Origin: Marinobacter xestospongiae
GTDB taxonomy: Bacteria; Pseudomonadota; Gammaproteobacteria; Pseudomonadales; Oleiphilaceae
DNA length: 64,000 nucleotides
Direction of reading: 5' to 3'
Assembly (NCBI RefSeq): GCF_023156385.1
Contig: NZ_JAKZAK010000030.1
Coordinates: 1 to 64,000, forward strand
Shown here: in pieces, positions 28,952-37,841 of the stretch
Numbering within the stretch: position 1 is the first letter of the stretch
Layout of the letters: every line of letters begins with the position of its first letter
Position numbers and translations under genes: made by a program
The notes under the pieces: model-generated
What the model was told of the DNA's origin: nothing
The model's database searches: none
What the model saw: only the letters and a program-made list of their open reading frames with translations

Positions 28952-30949
28952 TTGAGTCTGAAACGCCAGTTACTGATTGCCAGCCTGCTGACCCTGCTGA
29001 TTCCCTGGCTGGGGCTGCAGTTCGTGCTGGAACTTGACGGCGCCCTGCGCCAGCAGGCCCAGGGCCAGCTGCTGGAGCAGGCCCAACGCATGGCGGTACA
29101 GACCAATCCGCTGCTGCAACGCCAGCCGGCGGTGTTCCACGGCACCCCGGCGCTGTTTGCCCACACCCTCAGCCACGCCCCCAATCTGGACGGTTTTGGT
29201 GACGACTGGCCCGGCTATGACGAGGAATTCGACGACGGCCCGCTGGACGACCCCAATACCCCACTGGGCTGGCAACTGGCGGTGGACCGGGACCACCTGT
29301 ATCTACTGGTCAAGGCCCGCCGGCCCCAGCCCCGTTACTTCGATCCGGGGCAGCCGCATCAGCCCCACGATCACCTGCGCCTGGTGTGGACCCGCTCCGG
29401 CGAGCGGGTGGAGCGCCTGATCCGCACCCCGGCACCCGGGCCTGTGGTGGGCTGGCAGCCTCAGGACGATCCCCGCCCCGACTACCGCATCCGCGGCTTC
29501 TGGCAGGCCCATGGCAACGGCTACCAACTGGAACTGCAACTGCCCCGGCCAGAGCCCGGTGAGCGCTTCAGTTTTGCCATCATCCAGCCGGATCAGGCCG
29601 GCGTACCGCCCAGCCATGGCCCCGGCCTGACCACGCTGCCACGGCTGGTCACCCGCGCGCCACTGCTGGAACAGGCGCTGACCCGGGGCCTGGCCCCCGG
29701 CCAGCAGGCCGCCATCCTCGACCCGGCGGGTTGGCGGGTGGCCTGGAGCGAACGACCGGCAGCGCCGGATTCCCCGGACTTCGACAGCCTCAGCCCACTG
29801 CAGATCGTTGAGCGCATCAGCCTCAATGGCCTGCGGGGGCTGGTGCGTTTCTACCAGCCCAGCCCGGCGCGCTGGCCGCTGCTGGCGGACCGACAACCCA
29901 TCGAACAATTGCCGGAACAGGGGCTGATCGACAATGGCGATGGCCCGGCACTGCTGGTCAGCCAGCCGCTGGCGGATGGCCGCCGGCTGGTGCTGGTGCA
30001 GTCGCTGGATCAGTTGCTGACGCTGTCCGGCAGCGCCCTGGGAACGGTGATCGCCCGCAGTACCTTGCTGGTGATCGCGTTGATGCTGGTGCTGTTGGGC
30101 TATTCCAGCTGGCTGTCCTGGCGCATCACACGGTTGCAGCGGGCGGTCAGCAGCAGCGTCGACCAGGACGGCCGGATCATAGCCGCCCTGCCCCCGGTAC
30201 GGGGCCGCGACGAAGTGTCGGAATTGGGTCACCAGTTCCGTCTGTTGATGGACAAGTTGCAGGGCTACACCGACTACCTGGAGAGCTTTTCCCGCCGCCT
30301 CACCCACGAGTTGAAAACCCCGGTGGCCATTGTCCGCTCGTCCCTGGACAACCTCGCCCACACCAGTCCGACGGCAGACCAGCAGGCCTATCTGGACCGG
30401 GTGCGCCAGGCCACCGAACGCCTGAGCCAGATCCTCCAGGGCATGAGCGAAGCGGCGCGGCTGGAACAGAGCTTTGACCACGCCGAACACGAGCCCTTCG
30501 ACCTTGCCGAAGTGGCGACCCAGGCCACCCATGCCTACCAGGCGCTGTCCCCCGGCCATCGCATCCAGTACCAGGGCCCGGACCAGGGCTGCCAGTTCCA
30601 CGGCTCGCCGGAGTTGCTGGTGCAGTTGCTGGACAAACTGGTGGACAATGCCCGCGACTTCACCCCCACCGCCGGGCTGATCGAAATCCGCCTGAGCGCC
30701 GATCCCGGCCACTGGCGGCTGGCGGTGTACAACCAGGGCTCCGCCCTGCCGGACGCGCTGGCCAGCGAGATTTTCAACCCGTTCGTGTCGCTGCGGGACA
30801 GCAAGGGCGAGGGCCACCTCGGCCAGGGCCTGCTGATCGTGCGACTGATCGCCGAACACCACCAGGGCGAAGCCCGGGCCAGCAATGCCGATGACGGCGT
30901 CGAGTTCAGCATCCTGTTGCCCAGGCCATCGCAGGCGGGACACGCCTGA
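28952..30949 (+). CDS. pdsS: Dedicated sortase system histidine kinase (PdsS-type)
   Basis: The 665-residue membrane kinase has a first transmembrane helix at about 5-25 and a large periplasmic region to about 360. Residues from about 75 (PNLDGFGDDWPGYDEEFDDG) resemble a CBM9/DOMON-like carbohydrate-binding fold. A second helix near 365-390, a HAMP-like linker, HisKA with the phospho-His near 452 (RLTHELKTPVAIVRS), and a HATPase with KLVDNARDF and GQGLLIV follow. The TTG start has GAGG about 8 bases upstream, inside the end of pdsR. A sugar-binding sensor would let the cell sense envelope glycans, but that is inference. Confidence 0.9.
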   Translation: MSLKRQLLIASLLTLLIPWLGLQFVLELDGALRQQAQGQLLEQAQRMAVQTNPLLQRQPAVFHGTPALFAHTLSHAPNLDGFGDDWPGYDEEFDDGPLDDPNTPLGWQLAVDRDHLYLLVKARRPQPRYFDPGQPHQPHDHLRLVWTRSGERVERLIRTPAPGPVVGWQPQDDPRPDYRIRGFWQAHGNGYQLELQLPRPEPGERFSFAIIQPDQAGVPPSHGPGLTTLPRLVTRAPLLEQALTRGLAPGQQAAILDPAGWRVAWSERPAAPDSPDFDSLSPLQIVERISLNGLRGLVRFYQPSPARWPLLADRQPIEQLPEQGLIDNGDGPALLVSQPLADGRRLVLVQSLDQLLTLSGSALGTVIARSTLLVIALMLVLLGYSSWLSWRITRLQRAVSSSVDQDGRIIAALPPVRGRDEVSELGHQFRLLMDKLQGYTDYLESFSRRLTHELKTPVAIVRSSLDNLAHTSPTADQQAYLDRVRQATERLSQILQGMSEAARLEQSFDHAEHEPFDLAEVATQATHAYQALSPGHRIQYQGPDQGCQFHGSPELLVQLLDKLVDNARDFTPTAGLIEIRLSADPGHWRLAVYNQGSALPDALASEIFNPFVSLRDSKGEGHLGQGLLIVRLIAEHHQGEARASNADDGVEFSILLPRPSQAGHA

Positions 30950-31114
30950 CCGTCAATCCAGCCCTTGCCAGCCCCCGCGGATTGTCCTAGTGTCCCGATC
31001 CTTGCCGGAAAGTCGTAAGACCCTGGTCGTCTACTGCCCGGGGCGGTAATCGCCTATGGTCAGGGCACGGGTCCGGCGTCAATCCAGCCGGCGCAGCAAC
31101 AAGGAATCTCCCCC

Positions 31115-32425
31115 GTGACTTCCCAGCCCCAGACGCTCAATTTCCATCCCCTGCGGGGAGAACTCTACGACGAGCTGCACTCGCGGCCATTCCAGGTGCT
31201 GCCCTGCCCGGCGGCGGTGACTCACATTGCCCTGCTGACCGATGACGACCAGCGCGACGCCCAGTTTCGTCACCTCCAGGAGCTGCACGTGCTGCTGGGC
31301 GAGCCGGCCCCCACGGCGGAGGTCAGCTGCTTCGAGGCCACCTTTGGCCACCTGCGGGTGCGGCGGGAAACCCATATGGAGTTCGCCTCCTACACCTTCA
31401 TCAACCTGGCCCCCGGCCCCCACCACCGGCCCTTTGAACACACCGGTGCATCGCTGCTGCCAAAAGGCTGGCTGGAACGCCTGAGCGGCACCGTGGTGGC
31501 GGCGTTCCACCTTGACCTGCAGACCGTCAACAGCAGCCCCAACAACGATCTCGGGCTGGTACGGCCGTGGTTTGAGGGCAAACGTCTGGTAGGCAGCAGT
31601 CCCCAGGAAGGCAAGGCCCGGGTGTGGGGCAGCTTCAAGCTCCACAGCGACGGCTTCGGCCGCTTCATGGTGCTCAACCAGAGCCTCTCCAACAGCCAGC
31701 TCGGGCGTCTGACCCACCGCTTGATGGAAATCGAAACCTACCGGCTGATGTCCCTGCTGGCCCTGCCCCAGGCCCGCACCATCACCCCGAGGCTGAACGA
31801 GATGGACCAGCAACTGGCGGAGATAACCCAGGCTCTGGCAGACAACCGCTCGATTGACGAGAGGGCCATCCTCGCCGAACTTACCGACATCGCCGCTCGT
31901 ATCGAAGCGTTCCGCGCCCAGTCCACCTTCCGTTTCTCCGCCACCCGGGCCTATCACCGCCTGGTGCTGACACGGCTGGAGGAGCTGCGGGAAGACGAGC
32001 TGTCCGGCCACCTCACCATCACCGAGTTCATGACCCGGCGGCTGACCCCGGCGGTGAAGACCTGCGAAAGCGTTGGCGACCGTCTGGAAGACCTGTCACG
32101 CCGTGTCGACCGTGCCTCGGACATGATGCGCACCCGGGTCGAGCTGGCGATCCAGAGCCAGAACCAGCAGCTGCTCGCCTCCATGGACCGGCGCTCGAAG
32201 ATTCAGCTGATGATGCAGCACACGGTGGAAGGTTTCTCGGTGGTGGCCATCAGCTACTACCTGATCAGCCTGCTGAAGATGGCCCTGGACACCGCCGCCG
32301 CCAGCGGCTTCAGTTTCAACAAGTCACTGGTGCTGGGCATCGCCATTCCGGTGATTCTGCTGGCAGTGTTCCTCGGCATCCGCTTTATCCACCACCACTT
32401 CATCAAGCTGGCCCGGCGGGAGTAG
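31115..32425 (+). CDS. DUF3422 family membrane protein
   Basis: The 436-residue protein matches DUF3422: an N-terminal RGELYDELHSRPFQ block, a middle region with FASYTFI and HGD-like positions replaced by local variants, a coiled-coil stretch at about 285-370, and two C-terminal transmembrane helices near 370-395 and 410-430. The family is widespread in Proteobacteria and uncharacterised. The GTG start has AAGGAA 8 bases upstream. The gene follows the sortase kinase by 165 bases that contain a 13-base direct repeat (30951-30963 and 31077-31089) and nothing else notable. Confidence 0.85.
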   Translation: MTSQPQTLNFHPLRGELYDELHSRPFQVLPCPAAVTHIALLTDDDQRDAQFRHLQELHVLLGEPAPTAEVSCFEATFGHLRVRRETHMEFASYTFINLAPGPHHRPFEHTGASLLPKGWLERLSGTVVAAFHLDLQTVNSSPNNDLGLVRPWFEGKRLVGSSPQEGKARVWGSFKLHSDGFGRFMVLNQSLSNSQLGRLTHRLMEIETYRLMSLLALPQARTITPRLNEMDQQLAEITQALADNRSIDERAILAELTDIAARIEAFRAQSTFRFSATRAYHRLVLTRLEELREDELSGHLTITEFMTRRLTPAVKTCESVGDRLEDLSRRVDRASDMMRTRVELAIQSQNQQLLASMDRRSKIQLMMQHTVEGFSVVAISYYLISLLKMALDTAAASGFSFNKSLVLGIAIPVILLAVFLGIRFIHHHFIKLARRE

Positions 32426-32432
32426 CCGCCAT

Positions 32433-33227
32433 TCAGGCCGGCTCACTACCGTCCGCTGTTTCGCCACCAAACTGGCGGTAGAACTGCTGGGCGGTGCGAC
32501 CATTGCGGACACCGCGGCTGGTGGCAAAGCGAATGGCCTCCCGGTGCAGGGCGTCCCGGTCAGCCACCGCCGGGAACAGGGCATCCACTGCCTGCAGATA
32601 GACGTCCTGGGCAAAGGCATAGAACGACAGCTGGAGGCCGAAACGGTCCGCCAGCGAGACCTGCTCTTCGATCGCTTCCGACGGGTGCAGTTCGCCGTTG
32701 TGGACCTGGCTGTTGAGGTTATCGGCCATGTATTCCGGCATCAGGTGACGGCGGTTGGAGGTGGCATAGACCCGCACATTCTCCGGCGGCAACTCCAACG
32801 ACCCTTCCAGCACGCTCTTGAGCGCCTTGTAGCCGGACTCACCGGTCTCGAAGGAAAGGTCGTCACAGAAGATCACGAACCGGAACGGCTGCTCGCAGAG
32901 GTCATCGACAATTTCGGGCAGGAACACCAGATCGTCCTTGTCCACTTCCACCATCCGCAGACCCTGGTCGCGATAGCGGTTCAGCAGTGCCTTGATCAGC
33001 GACGACTTGCCAGTCCCGCGGGCACCCCACAGCAGCGCGTTGTTGCTGGGCTGGCCGGCCAGAAAACGCTCGGTGTTGCGGGCCAGGGCCTGCTGCTGTC
33101 GTTCGATGCCGGTCAGTTGGTGCCACTGGATCGGGTCCAGCCGGCGGATCGGCCTGAGGCCCTGACGATGGCGACGCCATACCGCGGCTGCGATACGGGG
33201 CCAGTCGGGGGATTTGGGCTGGGTCAT
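32433..33227 (-). CDS. DUF815 AAA+ ATP-binding protein
   Basis: The 264-residue cytoplasmic ATPase has Walker A GARGTGKSSLI at about 69-79, Walker B FVIFCDDLSFE near 117-127, and the sensor region VRVYATSNRRHLMPEYM. This pattern is DUF815, a single-domain AAA+ family of unknown role. The start has CAGGAG upstream in the minus-strand leader. It is convergent with the DUF3422 gene (7 bases apart) and divergent from mgsA. Confidence 0.9.
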   Translation of the reverse strand: MTQPKSPDWPRIAAAVWRRHRQGLRPIRRLDPIQWHQLTGIERQQQALARNTERFLAGQPSNNALLWGARGTGKSSLIKALLNRYRDQGLRMVEVDKDDLVFLPEIVDDLCEQPFRFVIFCDDLSFETGESGYKALKSVLEGSLELPPENVRVYATSNRRHLMPEYMADNLNSQVHNGELHPSEAIEEQVSLADRFGLQLSFYAFAQDVYLQAVDALFPAVADRDALHREAIRFATSRGVRNGRTAQQFYRQFGGETADGSEPA

Positions 33228-33310
33228 GGGCGGTCTCCTGTTTCCTCCCCGGGCGGGATGTGGAACACTGCCGCCAGGGATCTGAACTGAATCAGGAGAC
33301 TATAACGCAC

Positions 33311-33751
33311 ATGGCCGTCAAATCTGTCGCTCTCGTCGCCCACGACAACAAGAAACGGGAACTGGTGGACTGGGTCTCCAGCAACCAGCAGCGGCTGGCA
33401 CCGCTGGCGCTCTACGCCACCGGCACCACCGGCCGGCTGCTTCAGGAGCGATTGGGGCGGGACGACATCCACACCCTGCTGAGCGGCCCGCTGGGCGGCG
33501 ACCAGCAGATTGGCGCCAAGATCGCCGAGGGCGAAATCGACCTGCTGGTGTTTTTCTGGGACCCGCTGGAACCCCAGCCCCATGATCCGGACATCAAGGC
33601 CCTGCTGCGCATCGCCGCGCTGTGGAACATTCCGGTGGCCTGCAACCGCGCCAGCGCCGAGTTCATCCTCAGTTCCACCTGCATGACCGACCCCGGCCAC
33701 CGTGCCCAGCGGCCGGACTTCAGTGATCACGCCCGGCGGCGGGTGGAATAG
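33311..33751 (+). CDS. mgsA: Methylglyoxal synthase
   Basis: This cytoplasmic enzyme converts dihydroxyacetone phosphate to methylglyoxal and phosphate, a bypass used when phosphate is scarce or sugar phosphates build up. The 146-residue protein shows the N-terminal ALVAHDNKKRELVDWV, the phosphate-binding ATGTTGRLL, the catalytic region LSGPLGGDQQIGAKIAEG and FFWDPLEPQPHDPDIKALLR, and the C-terminal PVACNRASAEF. Length is standard. CAGGAG lies about 12 bases before the ATG, a little far. Confidence 0.95.
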   Translation: MAVKSVALVAHDNKKRELVDWVSSNQQRLAPLALYATGTTGRLLQERLGRDDIHTLLSGPLGGDQQIGAKIAEGEIDLLVFFWDPLEPQPHDPDIKALLRIAALWNIPVACNRASAEFILSSTCMTDPGHRAQRPDFSDHARRRVE

Positions 33752-33885
33752 CCCCGACCACCCGGTTACACTGACTCCAGCGGGGCTCGCCCCCGGCGGC
33801 GCAGGAAGCGCCGAGTCGACCCACACCGCTACATACGGTGTGGCCACAGACCCATGCCCAGGGATCGGGCAGGAGCAAACCAGCC

Positions 33886-34335
33886 ATGCCTCTCACCAGC
33901 TACAAGCCACTGGCCGTCGGCCTGTTGGCCATGACCCTCTCCGGCCTGAGCCAGGCCGCCATCTATCGCTGCAGCCAGAACGGCCATACGGTGTTCGCCG
34001 ACCGCCCCTGCGGTGACAACACCGAAACCGTCGCCGTCGATCCGGTCACCACCGGCGGCCGCCTCGACACCGGTACCGACGTGGAGTTCTACCAGCCGCC
34101 CGAGACCAGTCGCCGCCAACAGGCCCCGGGGTGTCCGGTTGGCTACCTGCAATCCACCGAACTGCGACGCCTGCGGGTGCAGTCGCGGGTGCGTGCCGGC
34201 ATGAGCGAGGACCAGGTTCGCTACATCCTTGGTGATCCCGCCCAGCGGGCCGGCCAGTGGTGGGTTTACCGCCGCAAGGGCGAGGAAACCGGCCGCTACC
34301 GCTTCCGCAACGGCTGCCTCGACAAGTGGCGTTAA
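33886..34335 (+). CDS. Exported DUF4124 protein
   Basis: The 149-residue precursor has a signal peptide at about 1-25 (ending near LSQAA), then a short DUF4124 module (IYRCSQNGHTVFADRPCG) with paired cysteines. The C-terminal region GMSEDQVRYILGDPAQ resembles the small BamE/SmpA-like fold. The function is unknown and the protein is probably periplasmic. The ATG at 33886 has AGGAGC 10 bases upstream. Its stop codon overlaps the stop of the convergent glutathione peroxidase gene. Confidence 0.8.
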   Translation: MPLTSYKPLAVGLLAMTLSGLSQAAIYRCSQNGHTVFADRPCGDNTETVAVDPVTTGGRLDTGTDVEFYQPPETSRRQQAPGCPVGYLQSTELRRLRVQSRVRAGMSEDQVRYILGDPAQRAGQWWVYRRKGEETGRYRFRNGCLDKWR

Positions 34336-34904
34336 GGAGCCTCCGCCAGCAGATTATCAATCGCCTCGCTCAGCTCCGGGTCATCGGGCGTCACGGTACT
34401 GGGGAAGCGCGCCACCACGTTGCCGCTGGCATCCAGCAGGTACTTGTGGAAGTTCCAGCCCGGCGGCTGGCTCTGGCGATTGATGGCCTGGAACACCGGA
34501 TTGGCATCGGCACCGGTGACCGCGCTGGGCGCCACCATGGTGAAGCTGACACCAAAATTGACGTAGCAGATCCGCGCCGCTTCCTCCTCACTCTTCGCCG
34601 CCTGGCGGAAGTCATTGCTGGCAAAGCCCACCACCGCCAGCCCCCGGGAACGGTATTTCTGGTACAGTGCCTCCAGGCCCCGAAACTGGGAGGTGAAGCC
34701 GCAGTGACTGGCGGTATTAACCACCAGCATGGGCTTGCTGCCGGCGACTTCGCACAGATTCACCGTGTCCTGCGAGTGCAGCCGTCGCAGGTCGTGATCA
34801 AGCCAATCCGGGCAGGTTGCGGCCATGGCCACCGGTGCCGTCAGTGTACTGGCCAGGATCAGCATCGCGGCCAGGGCAGATCTGGCAGGTAAGCGCGTTA
34901 TCAT
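34332..34904 (-). CDS. Exported glutathione peroxidase-like protein
   Basis: This thiol peroxidase of 190 residues reduces hydroperoxides, and the N-terminal signal peptide (about 1-28, ending VAMAA) places it in the periplasm. The catalytic Cys is in NTASHCGFTSQF at about 68. The Trp of the tetrad is in PGWNFHKYLL. The position usually occupied by Gln in the FxxNQF motif reads FASNDF, an Asp replacement. Regeneration by glutathione or thioredoxin in the periplasm cannot be decided. It overlaps the convergent DUF4124 gene by the stop codons only. Confidence 0.88.
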   Translation of the reverse strand: MITRLPARSALAAMLILASTLTAPVAMAATCPDWLDHDLRRLHSQDTVNLCEVAGSKPMLVVNTASHCGFTSQFRGLEALYQKYRSRGLAVVGFASNDFRQAAKSEEEAARICYVNFGVSFTMVAPSAVTGADANPVFQAINRQSQPPGWNFHKYLLDASGNVVARFPSTVTPDDPELSEAIDNLLAEAP

Positions 34905-34997
34905 GATGGTATCCCCACATCGTCAACGGTGTTGTTCTGAAGCCATACGGTATCAGCTTAACAACGGTTTCACGGCGCAACGGCGCCGGAGGTGCCA

Positions 34998-36686
34998 GTG
35001 ACTCCGAGCAATCCCGATCACGAGCAGCCCCCCGCCCCGGCGGACCTGGCCGATCCACTGTATTACCTGCACAACTTCGACACCCTGGTGGCCTGGGTTC
35101 GCGAGCATCACGATGACCTGCTCACCGCCGACGAACGCCGGCGCCTGGACCGTCTTGCCGACCTCAGCACCGCCGCCCGCGCCCTGTTGGTGAGACTGGT
35201 AATGCGTCGTGGCCACTGCTTCCGCACCGACCGCCTGGCCTACCCGGAACTGGAGGCCACCATCGACGACCTGATTCAGGAACTGACCGGTGACGACTGG
35301 CTTCTGCGTGATCCCGAACTGTTCCTGCCTGACGCTGCCCGCCTGCAGACCCTGGCCGAGTTACGGCAGCGCTGGCTGGGGCGGCCGGAAGCCGACGGCC
35401 TGCCCCGGACCGTGGGCAAACAGGTGCTGGTGGATACCCTGACCGAACGCTTGCCCCATGCCGCCAGGGCCAACCACTGGGGACTGCCGGACACGGTGGC
35501 GCTGACCACACCGGAGCTGTTTGATCGCCTGCGCCTGCTGTTCTTCGGCAACCTCTATCAGGACTGGTCGGACTTCGTGGTGGTGGAACTGGGCCACTAC
35601 CGCTACGAACCGGTGCCACTGACCCCCGCCCTGCGCGCCGTCACCCAGCGGCAGCATCTGGACGACTACCTCACTCTGCAACAATGCCGGGAGTTGCTGG
35701 AGACACACCCGGCCCGCGAGGTGTGGCCCCAGTTGCCAGCCTGCGACCACGACAATCCCTGGCTGATGGCCCGCTACCACAGCCTGCTGTATGAACTGGG
35801 CATTCTTGCCGAACGCCAGGGCGATCCGGAACTGGCGTTGACCGCCCTGGCCGACAGCGGCCACCGCGAGGCCCGCCTGCGCCTGGGACGGCTGCTGGAA
35901 CGCCAGCAGGCTCTGGAGAGCGCCTGGAACCTGGCCACCGACGCCCTCGCAGCACCTCGCACCGACAGCGAACGTCGGGGTATGCAGCGTCTGGCCCAGC
36001 GCCTGGCCCGCAAACTGTCCCGGGCGGCACCCGTGGCACCGGCCCGCCCCGAACTGCAGCAGTGGTCGCTGGCCCTGCCAATCAGCGACGGCTCGGTTGA
36101 AGCCGCGGTTGCCGGGCACCTGGCGGGGCCCGACGTCACCGTCCATCACACCGAAAACCGGCTGTTCACCGCGCTGTTCGGGCTATTGTGCTGGGATGCC
36201 ATTTTCCTGCCCGTGCCCGGGGCCTTTTTCCACCCGTTCCAGATGGCCCCGGCGGACCTTAACCACCCGGACTTTGTCCGTCGCCGTCAGTCCGAATTCG
36301 AGCGCTGTCTCGCCGGGCTGGCGGACGACAGTTACCAACACCGTATCCGCCAGACCTGGCACCGCAAAGCCGGCACCCGCAACCCCTTCGTCCACTGGCC
36401 CACGCTGTCAGAAGCACTGCTCGATGCGGCCTTCGCCTGTATTCCCGCCGGCCATCTCCATGCCCTGTTTACCCACCTGCTCAGCGACCTGAAGGAGCAT
36501 CGCCGGGGCCTGCCCGATCTGATCTGTCTGGACCGGCGCCAGCAGTGTTATCAGCTGGTGGAAGTCAAAGGGCCGGGAGACCGGCTTCAGGACCATCAAC
36601 GCCAGTGGCTGGAGTTCTTCACACGCCAGGGCATTCCCGCCTCGGTCTGCCACCTGAACTGGCTGGACGACGGAGACTGTGCCTGA
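34998..36686 (+). CDS. VRR-NUC domain nuclease, FAN1-like
   Basis: The 562-residue protein has an alpha-helical N-terminal part (about 20-330) rich in Leu and Arg and a C-terminal VRR-NUC nuclease domain at about 445-555. The catalytic pattern appears in RGLPDLICLD and QLVEVKGPGDRLQDHQRQW, which supply the Asp, Glu and Lys of the PD-(D/E)xK fold. The domain order resembles FAN1, a flap and crosslink-repair nuclease. GGAGG lies 5 bases before the GTG at 34998; a GTG at 34992 would overlap that site and is less likely. Confidence 0.85.
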   Translation: MTPSNPDHEQPPAPADLADPLYYLHNFDTLVAWVREHHDDLLTADERRRLDRLADLSTAARALLVRLVMRRGHCFRTDRLAYPELEATIDDLIQELTGDDWLLRDPELFLPDAARLQTLAELRQRWLGRPEADGLPRTVGKQVLVDTLTERLPHAARANHWGLPDTVALTTPELFDRLRLLFFGNLYQDWSDFVVVELGHYRYEPVPLTPALRAVTQRQHLDDYLTLQQCRELLETHPAREVWPQLPACDHDNPWLMARYHSLLYELGILAERQGDPELALTALADSGHREARLRLGRLLERQQALESAWNLATDALAAPRTDSERRGMQRLAQRLARKLSRAAPVAPARPELQQWSLALPISDGSVEAAVAGHLAGPDVTVHHTENRLFTALFGLLCWDAIFLPVPGAFFHPFQMAPADLNHPDFVRRRQSEFERCLAGLADDSYQHRIRQTWHRKAGTRNPFVHWPTLSEALLDAAFACIPAGHLHALFTHLLSDLKEHRRGLPDLICLDRRQQCYQLVEVKGPGDRLQDHQRQWLEFFTRQGIPASVCHLNWLDDGDCA

Positions 36687-36810
36687 CGGGCATTTCGCGC
36701 TACAGTCCCAATGATTCTCTTTCCTGTTCCGGCGGCCCGGCCGCTCAGCAGGGCACCGCAGTCGCCGCCGCGATACCGGCGCTCAACCACCAACAACGGA
36801 GGAAACCACC

Positions 36811-37782
36811 ATGGCACGGATCTACGACGACAACTCGCTGTCCATCGGCAACACCCCCCTGGTCAAACTCAACCGGGTTGCCAATGGCGCCACCATCTGG
36901 GCCAAGATCGAGGGTCGCAATCCCGCCTATTCGGTGAAATGCCGTATCGGCGCTGCCATGATCTGGGACGCCGAGAAGCGCGGCGTGCTCAAACCGGGCA
37001 TGACCATCATTGAGCCCACCAGCGGCAACACCGGCATCGCCCTGGCGTTCGTCGCCGCGGCCCGGGGCTACCCGCTGGTGCTGACCATGCCGGCCTCCAT
37101 GAGCCTGGAACGCCGCAAGGTATTGAAGGCCCTGGGTGCTGAGCTGGTACTGACCGAGCCCGCCAAGGGCATGCCCGGCGCCATCGCCAAGGCTGAGGAA
37201 ATGGCCGCCGCCGACCCGGACAAGTACTTCCTGCCGCAGCAGTTCGAGAATCCGGCCAACCCGGCGATTCACGAGGAAACCACCGGGCCGGAGATCTGGA
37301 ACGACACCGACGGCGCCGTCGACGTGTTTGTTGCCGGCGTCGGTACCGGCGGCACCTTGACCGGTGTGTCCCGCTACATCAAAGGCACCCGGGGCAAAGC
37401 CATCACCACCGTGGCGGTGGAGCCCAGCGATTCCCCGATCATCACCCAGACCCGTGCCGGCGAAGCGCCCAAGCCCGCCCCCCATAAGATCCAGGGTATT
37501 GGGGCCGGCTTCGTGCCCAAGAACCTGGACATGGACCTGGTGGATCTGGTGGAAACCGTCAGCAATGACGACGCCATGGCCATGGCCCACAGACTGATGA
37601 AAGAAGAAGGCATCCTCTGCGGCATCTCCTGCGGGGCGGCGGTTGTGGCCGCGGTGAGGCTCGCGGAGCGGGCGGAGTTCCAGGGCAAGAGCATTGTCGT
37701 GGTGCTGCCGGACTCGGCTGAGCGTTACCTGTCCTCCGCGCTGTTCGCCGATACCTTCGGCGATCTGGAGAACGTCCAGTAA
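36811..37782 (+). CDS. cysK: Cysteine synthase A
   Basis: This PLP enzyme joins O-acetylserine and sulfide to form cysteine. The 323-residue product has the PLP lysine Lys43 in NPAYSVKCRIG, the substrate loop TSGNTG at about 70-75, the phosphate-binding GVGTGGTLTG and the late Ser/Gly segment GISCGAAVVAA. GGAGG precedes the ATG. A strong hairpin terminator follows the gene, which therefore looks monocistronic. Confidence 0.96.
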   Translation: MARIYDDNSLSIGNTPLVKLNRVANGATIWAKIEGRNPAYSVKCRIGAAMIWDAEKRGVLKPGMTIIEPTSGNTGIALAFVAAARGYPLVLTMPASMSLERRKVLKALGAELVLTEPAKGMPGAIAKAEEMAAADPDKYFLPQQFENPANPAIHEETTGPEIWNDTDGAVDVFVAGVGTGGTLTGVSRYIKGTRGKAITTVAVEPSDSPIITQTRAGEAPKPAPHKIQGIGAGFVPKNLDMDLVDLVETVSNDDAMAMAHRLMKEEGILCGISCGAAVVAAVRLAERAEFQGKSIVVVLPDSAERYLSSALFADTFGDLENVQ

Positions 37783-37793
37783 AACCCTACGCT

Positions 37794-37823
37794 GCCGCCT
37801 GGGGTGTCACCAGGCGGCGTTTT
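37794..37823 (+). terminator. Rho-independent terminator of cysK
   Basis: The 9-bp GC-rich stem GCCGCCTGG (37794-37802) pairs with 37810-37818 around a 7-base loop and is followed by GTTTT. It lies 12 bases after the cysK stop. Confidence 0.85.
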
Positions 37824-37841
37824 CCCTGCCTTCAACCGCGC

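Noticed and set aside
29303..30943. Minus-strand open frame opposite the sortase kinase gene
   Set aside because: It is low-complexity and covers the HisKA and HATPase motifs of the real kinase on the other strand.
30951..31089. 13-base direct repeat flanking the gap before the DUF3422 gene
   Set aside because: The two copies of CGTCAATCCAGCC could be target duplications, but the 113 bases between them have no inverted ends or element-like features.
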